Source: Kribbella antiqua (GTDB taxonomy: Bacteria > Actinomycetota > Actinomycetes > Propionibacteriales > Kribbellaceae). Taken from it: a DNA stretch of 64,000 bases. This document shows, in pieces, positions 45,030-52,030 of the stretch. Under the pieces are notes generated by a model that saw nothing but the letters and a program-made list of their open reading frames with translations, was not told the origin of the DNA and ran no database searches. Both the position numbers and the translations under genes were made by a program. The stretch is taken from NCBI RefSeq assembly GCF_004345665.1, contig NZ_SLWR01000011.1:186001-250000 (forward strand). Reading direction: 5' to 3'. Every line of letters begins with the position of its first letter. Positions within the stretch are counted from its first letter, which is position 1.

Positions 45030-45333
45030 AGGCCCAGACCTTAGCGTGCGACGCTGGCTAGACCCTCAGGCCTCGCGACGTACTCTCAGCTGCGGGGGCA
45101 AGGCTGTCCCGCGTCGGCGACACCGCTGGGTCCGGACCGTCATCACTACCGCTGATTTGCCGATCGTCGCGCGGACTTTCTGCTGGATCAGGCCACAAGT
45201 GTCGGCACGCGCACGAAATCTAAGGCGACACGAGCGACTTCTAAGGCATCGCACCCGATGTTGCGCGTGGTCTTGGAGTCCACCGTGAAATCGGAGCGGC
45301 CATTCGCGCCGTCCGATTCCACAGGGAGGAATC
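45030..45333. other. 304-bp gap with direct repeats
   Basis: No gene recognised. TCTAAGGC occurs twice (45219-45226 and 45240-45247), 21 bases apart, i.e. two helical turns, about 90 bases before the secreted-protein gene. This spacing would suit a tandem-dimer activator. Confidence 0.4.
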
Positions 45334-45708
45334 ATGAATCGCACGTACTCAGCCCTCGCACTATCCGCACTGGCCACGGGCGCCGTCGTCCTCACCACGA
45401 CCGAAGCTTCAGCCATGCCGAAAGAACTCGAAGCCACATCCACGTCTCAGAACGTACCGGCTCCTCCGCCCGAGTGGCCGGACGAAGGCACGGGCTATCC
45501 AGGCTCCGAGGCGAACAGCCCGGAATACAACTACCCGAACTACGACAAGCGGTACGAGGTGCCCCGCGTCCAGACCGCAACGGTCAGCAAGGCATCGGAC
45601 GACAACGGCGTCGAGGTCGTGCAGGCAGGTGCATCGGCGGTCGGTGGCGCGGCAGTTGCCTTCGGTGCAATGTGGCTGTACAGGCGTCGCCACGTGCCGG
45701 CCACGTAA
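45334..45708 (+). CDS. Small exported protein with C-terminal membrane anchor
   Basis: 124 residues. The ATG at 45334 follows AGGGAGGAATC. An N-terminal signal peptide (to about residue 27, TEASA) leads to a Pro/Tyr/Asn-rich acidic stretch, then a C-terminal membrane helix (AVGGAAVAFGAMWLYRRR) with positive flank. The topology is that of a cell-surface protein anchored at its C-terminus, without an LPxTG. Function unknown. Confidence 0.8.
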   Translation: MNRTYSALALSALATGAVVLTTTEASAMPKELEATSTSQNVPAPPPEWPDEGTGYPGSEANSPEYNYPNYDKRYEVPRVQTATVSKASDDNGVEVVQAGASAVGGAAVAFGAMWLYRRRHVPAT

Positions 45709-45749
45709 ACCCACTCACCCCACTCGGGCATCTACAGGCCCGCCTTGCT

Positions 45750-45766
45750 CGAGCTCACTGAGCTCG
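45750..45766. terminator. Short hairpin between convergent genes
   Basis: CGAGCTC-ACT-GAGCTCG, a 7-bp stem with a 3-base loop, flanked by GGCC on both sides. It lies between the exported protein and the convergent M20 gene. There is no U-tract, so this is a weak call. Confidence 0.4.
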
Positions 45767-45796
45767 CCGGCCTCCAGTCTGATGAGCTCGCATGGG

Positions 45797-47034
45797 TCAC
45801 TTCGGCAGCCAGGTCCGAGCTGCGCGCGACAGGGCCGTCACGCCTGTCTGGAGGGTGGGTTCGATGACCGGGGCGAACCGGGGCGAGTGGTTCGACGGCA
45901 GCTCTTGCACGACGTTCTGCATCGCGGCGATGTCGGTGGCGCCGGCGAACGCAGTCGGGTCGGCTCCGCCGAGCAGCCAGTACACGCAGGGCGCGGCCGC
46001 CGTCGAGGCGAGGATGCCGACGTCTTCGCTGCCGGTGACCGGACCGGGATCGACGACGAGCTGGACGCCGAACTGGTCTTCGAACGCCAAGCGGGTGCGC
46101 GCAACGGCATCGGGGTCGTTGATGACCGCCGGGAAAGACATGGTGTTGTTGAGCTCCGGTGGCTTCGGTGCACCGGCGGCGGCTGCTTCTCCGCTGACGA
46201 TGCGTTCGATGGCGGATAGGACGGTCTCGCGCACCCGCGGCTCAAAGGTGCGGATACTCATCAGCAGCTCGGCGTCGTCGGGGATGATGTTTTCCTTCGT
46301 ACCCGCACGCAGCGCGCCGATGGTCAGCACAGCGGTGTCGGCGCCGCCCACCTCCCGGGAAACCACCGTCTGGAGCCGCATCACCGTGGCGGCGGCCATC
46401 ACCACCGGGTCGACGGATACCTCCGGCCGCGAACCGTGTGCACCCCGCCCGTGCATGATCACCTGCAAGGTATCGGCGGCGGCGAACGACGGACCCGCGC
46501 GCAGTCCGATCACTCCGGCAGGAAGCGGCGCTACATGCTGGCCGAGTACGACGTCGGGCGTACCGAACCGAACCGGTCGTACAGGCCGTCGTCGACCATT
46601 GCCTGCGCGCCTTGGCCGAGTTCCTCGGCCGGCTGGAACACGAGGAGCAGGGTTCCCCGCCAACTGCCGGTATCCGCGGCAAGGGTATGAGCCGCGCCCA
46701 GCAGGCAGGTGACATGCACATCGTGGCCGCACGCGTGCATCACCGGAACCTCGTGGCCAGCGTGGTCGGTCCCGCGGACCGTGCTGGCATACGGCAAGCC
46801 GGTCTGCTCATGCACCGGCAGTGCATCCATATCAGCGCGCAGCAGCGCCGTCGGGCCGGCTCCGTTGCGCAGCACGCCGACGACGCCGGTGCCGCCGACT
46901 TCCCTGGACACCTCATAGCCGAACGAGCCAAGATGCTCGGCTACGATCCCGGCGGTACGGGTCTCCTGCAGCGACAACTCCGGGTGAGCGTGCAAGTCAC
47001 GGTAAACCTCGGCGAGTTCAATGGAATTACTCAT
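45797..47034 (-). pseudogene. M20 family amidohydrolase broken by a 5-bp duplication
   Basis: About 410 residues if repaired. From the ATG at 47034 the frame has LRADMDALP and the metal motif MHACGHDVH, then VFQPAEELGQG with the catalytic Glu. At 46563-46572 CCGAA is duplicated in tandem, shifting the frame so that translation ends early. The other frame continues naturally from RFGTPDVVLGQH through HGRGAHGSRPE to the stop at 45797. Removing one 5-bp unit restores DRFGTPDV exactly. The family hydrolyses N-acyl amino acids or hippurate-like amides. Confidence 0.85.
46563..46572. repeat. 5-bp tandem duplication (CCGAA x2) in the M20 gene
   Basis: Two adjacent CCGAA units. Deleting one restores the reading frame and the expected protein, so this is the inactivating lesion. 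It is a reversible type of mutation. Confidence 0.8.
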
Positions 47035-47085
47035 TGTGGGCCCTCGCATGACATGTCAGTCCCCTTCTCGAGTAGAACGCGCTGG

Positions 47086-47658
47086 TCAACTCTCGCGTCG
47101 GGCAGCCAGACCGTCCTGACTCTCGACGGCCGACCTCGGCCGCTGTAACAGACCCGATGCGATGAACACGACGCCCCACGCCACTGCGATGAGTCCGAGC
47201 AGTACGGCGATGCCAACCGCCGCGCGACCGGGATTGGCGAGGAAGAAGACGCCCAGCAGGACCGACAATGCCGCGCCCGGCAGGAACAACCAGGGCGAGG
47301 TGACGAGCTCGCGGGTGAAGGCGGCTATACCTTCGATCACCCCACGAATGATCAGCCAGATTCCCAGAATCCACGTGAGCGTGGTCGCGGTCAGCTTCGG
47401 GCTGAAGATCGCGAGTACGGCGGCGACCAGTCCGGCCAGCCCGAGCAGCGCGAAGCCGAGGCGAGCAACGCCCGTCGTCACCCGAAACGCCTGTGCCAAA
47501 GCGCCGATCCCCTCGAACAGTGCCCAGAAGCCCCACAGCATGACCAGCGCGAGTCCGGTCGTGACCGGCCAGGAGATGGCCAGGATGCCGAAGACCACGC
47601 CGATCACACCACGTGCCACCACCAGCCTCCAGCCGGCGGTGAGAAGGACCCGATCCAT
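47086..47658 (-). CDS. HdeD family (DUF308) membrane protein
   Basis: 190 residues from the ATG at 47658 with GGGAGAG upstream; an alternative ATG lies 30 bases further up. Six short membrane helices in three pairs form the DUF308/HdeD fold, with the repeated pattern VIGVVFGILAISWP and LSVLLGVFFLANP. HdeD is an acid-stress membrane protein in enterics; in actinobacteria the role is unclear. It is upstream of and co-directional with the M20 gene, 51 bases away. Confidence 0.9.
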   Translation of the reverse strand: MDRVLLTAGWRLVVARGVIGVVFGILAISWPVTTGLALVMLWGFWALFEGIGALAQAFRVTTGVARLGFALLGLAGLVAAVLAIFSPKLTATTLTWILGIWLIIRGVIEGIAAFTRELVTSPWLFLPGAALSVLLGVFFLANPGRAAVGIAVLLGLIAVAWGVVFIASGLLQRPRSAVESQDGLAARRES

Positions 47659-48154
47659 GATTCTCTCCCGGGTTTGCTCGTTGTCCAAGATGTTGGTCTT
47701 CTGGGCCGCGACCAGCCATCTCCGCTCCGCATCTCAGACTGCGCATCCTTCGGTGTGCTGGCTTCGCCTGATACGGGTGAGATGTGCGACGTCGCCCGAT
47801 CCGGTCGAAGTCAAACGGTGCATTGGGAGCCCCACCCGTGAGGCGAAGCCACGTCAAGGGTCGGGATGCCCCGCCGCGATCGAGACCTGCGCGTTGGCGC
47901 GCCGATGCCGCCGTCGTACTTCGTCCTCCTCGCGGGGATCGTCGCACCAGGCAGCGCAGGATGCCGTTGCTACGCGCATCACCGCTGAAATCTTCTCCCG
48001 CCTCGCCGCGCCGTCCGCGCCGCTCCAGGCCGCTCCAGGCCGCTATGTCGCCAGCGCGCATGCGGATGAGGGTGCCGTCGGGACGTCATCCGGCCGGGGG
48101 GAAGTGGGTTTGGCGGTGGGGCGCGGAGGATGTGCCTGGAAAGAGGGGTGTGCG
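47659..48154. other. 496-bp gap
   Basis: No gene recognised. Open frames on both strands are Arg/Pro/Ser-rich shadows of G/C-rich DNA. It carries the promoters of the divergent HdeD and DUF1269 genes. I see no clear DosR-like box here. Confidence 0.4.
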
Positions 48155-48649
48155 ATGTCGACTTTGACGGTGTGGAGGTTTGCGAGCTGGGACGGGGCCA
48201 ATCAGGCGATCGGGACCTTGGAGGCGCTGGCGAAGCAGGGCCTGATCACGGTGCACGACGCAGCGTCGGTGTCGTGGCCGCCGGAGACGCGGCGGCCCCG
48301 GACTCGGCAGTTGCGCAGTCTGACCGGGTCCGGCGCGATCGGCGGCATGTTCTGGGGGATGCTCGTCGGGATGGTCTTTCTGATGCCGGTCGCTGGTGCT
48401 GCCATCGGCGCCGCGTCGGGCGCCTTGGCGGGATCACTGGCCGATGTGGGGATCGACGACGAGTTCATCAAGACTGTCCGCGATCAACTCACTCCCGGGA
48501 CGTCCGCGCTGTTCCTGCTGACCAGCGACGCAATCAAGGAGGAGGTACGGCGGACCTTCGATGCGACTGGGCTGCGGAAGCCGGAGCTAATCGAGTCGAA
48601 CCTGTCGAGCGAGCAGGAGGCCATACTCCGGGAGATGTTCGCGGGATAG
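48155..48649 (+). CDS. DUF1269 family membrane-associated protein
   Basis: 164 residues from the ATG at 48155. It starts with the DUF1269 pattern VWRFASWDGANQAIGTLEAL and HDAASVSWP, then a glycine-rich hydrophobic hairpin (IGGMFWGMLVGMVFLMPVAG, AIGAASGALAG) and a C-terminal FIKTVRDQLTPGTSALFLL segment. The family is common near USP and stress genes in actinobacteria. The function is not established; the Gly-rich hairpin suggests membrane insertion. Confidence 0.88.
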   Translation: MSTLTVWRFASWDGANQAIGTLEALAKQGLITVHDAASVSWPPETRRPRTRQLRSLTGSGAIGGMFWGMLVGMVFLMPVAGAAIGAASGALAGSLADVGIDDEFIKTVRDQLTPGTSALFLLTSDAIKEEVRRTFDATGLRKPELIESNLSSEQEAILREMFAG

Positions 48650-48652
48650 AGA

Positions 48653-49425
48653 TCAGCGCAGCAAGTCGAGACCGCGGCCGATCAGGACCGCGGCGAGTGC
48701 CACCAGGACTACCACGGTGATCGGTGCCGGCCGGCACGAGAGCGCTCGGATTTCGCGGCGGAGTCACCCGTTTCAAGGTGTCGGCCAGGGAAGTCTCCGC
48801 GGCCGGCAGATCGCCCAGGCCGAGCGACAGCATGGCCCGAATCAGCTCGGCCTCGGCGCTCCCGATTCGGTCGAGCTCCCGGACCTGCACCCCGACGCCT
48901 GCCTCGTCCCCAGAACCGCCAGACGAAGGCGCAGCAGCGCGCGATCGCGCGACAGGAATGACGGCAACGGCCCGGCCGCCGCAGGATCCCTGGTGAGTTC
49001 TGTGGCCGCCTCGTCGAAACTGGTGACGCCGGGACGTTGTTGGTCCCACTGCGCTGGTCAGATCCATGACTGGTACCACCGGGTGTTGGAGTGACGGGAG
49101 TAGCCGGTTGGAGGCTCGACAACCCGTGATCCGGCGAGGGAAGGGTGTTCCAAGGCGCGTCCGCGCTCAAAGCCGTCGACACTCTTGGCCGTCAAGCAAA
49201 TCAAGCACGTATTCCGGATTCTCAATCACGGCGATGAGACCGCTCGTCCGAAGTGCCCATCGCGACCTGGCCTGCGAGTGTGCAGCCTTGGCAGCCCTGA
49301 CGATCGCAGTGGGCGGGTGTTCCTCGCTGCTCCGCCCATGTCCGTGGCGATGTCGGCACGGGCGGCAACCTTTTCGGCTCCGGCGGCAACTGCGCTGTGG
49401 AACGTCGACTCGATCTACCGAACGG
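48653..49425 (-). pseudogene. Degenerate minus-strand gene remnants
   Basis: No intact gene in 773 bases. On the minus strand coherent pieces occur in different frames. One has SFDEAATELTRDPAAAGPLP and LRLRLAVLG, then VRELDRIGSAEAELIRAML and LSLGLGDLPAAETSLADTL, then a membrane-helix ending (TVVVLVALAAVLIGRGLDLL with a stop at 48653). A second remnant near 49167-49400 reads AVAAGAEKVAARADIATDMG and VIENPEYVLDLLDGQ. At least three frame changes are needed. I cannot name the families. Confidence 0.35.
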
Positions 49426-50448
49426 ATGGACATGAGGACAACGAGGCACGTCGCGGCGGAGCCGCCGCGCAGGCGCCGGCGGGCCATCGGCCTTCCGCTG
49501 GCTCTGCTGGCCGTCGGAGTTGTGGCCTGCCTGGCCGCCGCGCTCCTCATCGGGGGCAGCGCTGATATCCGGCGTACCGCCGATGAGTCCGTTACGGCTG
49601 CCCCGGCGAGCGTCCCGGCCGATTCCGGCTCACCGACCGCGGCGGCCGACGCCACGATGGCACCGACGCAGGCGCCGGTCACGAGCCCGCCGCCATCGCC
49701 CCGCGGTACCCCAACGCCGTCGACCGCCAGCAGGCCGCCAACCGCTTCTCGCAGCCCGCGCACGTCTGCCAACAGCCCGCGCACGCCTTCCAGCACCCCG
49801 CGTCCGGAATCCGCGGTGTCGACGGGGTCTCTGGCCGGACGGATCAAGCCCGCGATCCGTTACCGGGGCGTCGCGACCGCCTATGAGGCGGGTGACGGGA
49901 ATGGTGCCTGCCTCTACGGCCCGTCCGGCGACCTCATGATCGCGGCGATGAACCATACCGACTACGAGTCGGCCAAGGCATGCGGAGCGTACGTGCTGGT
50001 CCGTGCCGCCAACGGGGCCTCCATCACGGTACGGATAGTCAACGAGTGCCCGTTGCCCTGTGCACCCGGGCAACTCGACCTCAGCCAACAGGCGTTCTCC
50101 AGACTCGCCAACCTCTCCGTCGGCCGGATCCCGATCACCTGGACGCTGGTGAGCCCCGCCGCGTCCGGCACTCTCTCGATCCGGTACAAGACCGGGTCCA
50201 GTCAGTACTGGTGCGGCATCCAGGTGATCGGCCACCGCAACCCGGTGGCCGTGCTCGAGGTCCGGACCGCCAAAGGCTGGCGAAAGCTGCACCGCACCGA
50301 CTACAACTACTTTCTGGCCACCGACGGCGACGGATGCGGCAGAGCGATCAGGGTCACCGACATCTACGGTGAGCGGCTGACCATCGACGGGATCGCCCTC
50401 AAACCGGACGTCGCGCAGCCGACCCGGGTCCAGTTCGCCCGGCATTGA
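49426..50448 (+). CDS. Membrane-anchored expansin-like protein (DPBB + CBM63)
   Basis: 340 residues. A basic N-terminus and one membrane helix (about 22-44) are followed by a Thr/Ser/Pro linker of about 90 residues. A double-psi beta barrel comes next (GVATAYEAGDGNGACLYG, then NECPLPCAPGQLDLSQQAF with the expansin Asp in LDLS), then a CBM63-like domain (YKTGSSQYWCGIQVIGHRNP and KGWRKLHRTDYNYF, aromatic cellulose-binding surface). Bacterial expansins loosen cellulose-xyloglucan networks without hydrolysis. It sits 130 bases before a sigma/anti-sigma pair and near a xyloglucanase. A second ATG two codons in is an alternative start. Confidence 0.88.
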   Translation: MDMRTTRHVAAEPPRRRRRAIGLPLALLAVGVVACLAAALLIGGSADIRRTADESVTAAPASVPADSGSPTAAADATMAPTQAPVTSPPPSPRGTPTPSTASRPPTASRSPRTSANSPRTPSSTPRPESAVSTGSLAGRIKPAIRYRGVATAYEAGDGNGACLYGPSGDLMIAAMNHTDYESAKACGAYVLVRAANGASITVRIVNECPLPCAPGQLDLSQQAFSRLANLSVGRIPITWTLVSPAASGTLSIRYKTGSSQYWCGIQVIGHRNPVAVLEVRTAKGWRKLHRTDYNYFLATDGDGCGRAIRVTDIYGERLTIDGIALKPDVAQPTRVQFARH

Positions 50449-50578
50449 CCGTGCTCCCTGTCCATCGTCAGGACTGCCTCCTTCACGGGCGATCGCCGTC
50501 CAGCAGGCAGGGAGGAGCACTGTTACGCTCGGCCCGATTGTTAACGCGCACATCGCAAGGAGAGGGCAACCGCGGGAG

Positions 50579-51109
50579 ATGCTGGTCGACGACGCGGCCG
50601 CGGAGTTCCACGACTTCTTCGAACGCCACTACGCCGAACTGGCCCGTCTCGCCCACCTCCTGACCGGCGAGAAGGACGTGGCCGACGACCTCGCCGCCGA
50701 TGCGCTGGTCGCTCTGTGGCATCGCTGGGACCGGCTGCGGGCAGCGCAACACCCGGTCGCTTACGCCCGCGGCGTGGTGGCCAACCTGGCACGGGAATGG
50801 ATCCGGAGCAGGGTCCGCGAGCGACGGCGAGTAGCGCTGTTCTGGTCCCGCAGTACGGACGTGGTGGACGGGCCGGACGTTGCGGGCGTGCTCGACGTCC
50901 GGTCCGCGCTCACCCGGCTGCCGTTCCGCAAGCGGGCGTGCGTGGTCCTGCGCCACGCCTTCGACCTGTCGGAGAAGGACACCGCCGCTGCGCTCGGCAT
51001 CTCGGTCGGTACGGTGAAAAGCCAGACCTCGAAGGGGATGGCCGAGCTGGAATCGGTGCTCGGCGCGGAAGCGGTAGGCGAACTGGCGGCAGGAAGGAGG
51101 AACCGGTGA
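50579..51109 (+). CDS. ECF sigma factor, SigE-like
   Basis: 176 residues, the size of the compact SigE-family ECF sigma factors of actinobacteria. Region 2 (FFERHYAELARLAHLLTGEK, DDLAADALVALWHRW) binds the -10 element, and region 4 (RLPFRKRACVVLRHAFDLSE, ALGISVGTVKSQTSKGMAEL) the -35. Start is the ATG at 50579. The stop overlaps the next gene's GTG by 4 bases. Its probable targets are its own operon and the expansin and GH74 genes, but no promoter motif shared by them could be established by eye. Confidence 0.92.
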   Translation: MLVDDAAAEFHDFFERHYAELARLAHLLTGEKDVADDLAADALVALWHRWDRLRAAQHPVAYARGVVANLAREWIRSRVRERRRVALFWSRSTDVVDGPDVAGVLDVRSALTRLPFRKRACVVLRHAFDLSEKDTAAALGISVGTVKSQTSKGMAELESVLGAEAVGELAAGRRNR

Positions 51110-51879
51110 ACGAGGAGATCAGGCGACGACTGCGAGAGGCCGCCGAGGCTCACGAGCCCAACCGCGCAAGGATCCTGGCGCGCGTGGAGCGCGGCGCGGC
51201 CGACCCCAACGTACGGCACCGCACACCTTCGATCGCGAGATCGTGGCCCCGGGCGGCAATCGTCGGTCTCATCGCCGCCGCCACCCTGGCGACCGGTGGT
51301 CTCGCCGCCGCTGTCGCCGCCATCGGCGGAGCTCCGACGCCGCCGGCCACCGCACCCACTCACACAGTCCCGTCCCCGACCGTCACGTCCGCTCCGACGC
51401 CATCAGCCCGCACGACCTCTACCGGTCCGGCCCCGGCCACCACCTCGGGCAGCGCGCGCCCGACTCCGCCCGCCGGCAGCCGGGTCAATGACGGGCCGTT
51501 GTGGTCCGAAGGTTCGCTGGACGCGCACAGCACCATCTACTGGGCCCAGAACAACCTGATCCTCAAGACCACCAAGCCGCTCACCTCGCTCACCGTGGAA
51601 CTGCGCATTGCCCAGACCGGCGACGTGCGGAGCACCGGCAACTGGCAGACCCTGCCGAGCGACGACTTCACCGTCACCGTTCAGGAGTCCGGCGGTGCGC
51701 TGCTCTACCGCTGGGCCCTCAAGCCGGGCCGCACGGTGCCGGCCGGACAGCACCAGTTCGCCGGCCAGTACAACCATGCCACCGGCGTCCGCAAGGTCAA
51801 GCGCGACAGCTACCACGTCCACGCCGAGAGCTCAGGCCGTTCCGTCGCAGTCTGGGGAGGATTCGCCCCGCCCCGGTGA
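51106..51879 (+). CDS. Membrane protein coupled to the sigma factor (anti-sigma candidate)
   Basis: 257 residues from the GTG at 51106. The cytosolic N-terminus (about 48 residues, IRRRLREAAEAHEPNRARIL) is followed by one membrane helix (AIVGLIAAATLATGGLAAAV), a Thr/Pro linker and an extracellular beta-rich domain of about 120 residues (YWAQNNLILKTTKPLTSLTV, TVQESGGALLYRWALKPG). No HxxxCxxC zinc anti-sigma motif is seen. The topology and 4-base overlap with the sigma gene fit an anti-sigma/sensor whose outer domain could detect a carbohydrate. That role is inferred. Confidence 0.82.
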   Translation: MNEEIRRRLREAAEAHEPNRARILARVERGAADPNVRHRTPSIARSWPRAAIVGLIAAATLATGGLAAAVAAIGGAPTPPATAPTHTVPSPTVTSAPTPSARTTSTGPAPATTSGSARPTPPAGSRVNDGPLWSEGSLDAHSTIYWAQNNLILKTTKPLTSLTVELRIAQTGDVRSTGNWQTLPSDDFTVTVQESGGALLYRWALKPGRTVPAGQHQFAGQYNHATGVRKVKRDSYHVHAESSGRSVAVWGGFAPPR

Positions 51880-51959
51880 GGACGGTCCCGCACGTTCATC
51901 GCCGGCAGCGAAAAGATCCCGGCCCGCGGCAACCTTTGCTGTGCCTGTGACCACTAGGG

Positions 51960-51993
51960 GGCGGATCAGGCCGCTCCGTTGCCTGGATCCGCC
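51960..51993. terminator. Hairpin after the sigma/anti-sigma operon
   Basis: A 12-bp stem with one bulged base (GGCGGATC-AGGC against GCCT-GGATCCGCC) and a 9-base loop, between the operon and the GH74 gene. There is no U-tract, so it may also be a transcript-processing or attenuating structure. Confidence 0.5.
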
Positions 51994-52030
51994 TTCCTCC
52001 GGTGAATGACAGGCAAGGAGTACATCCCCC

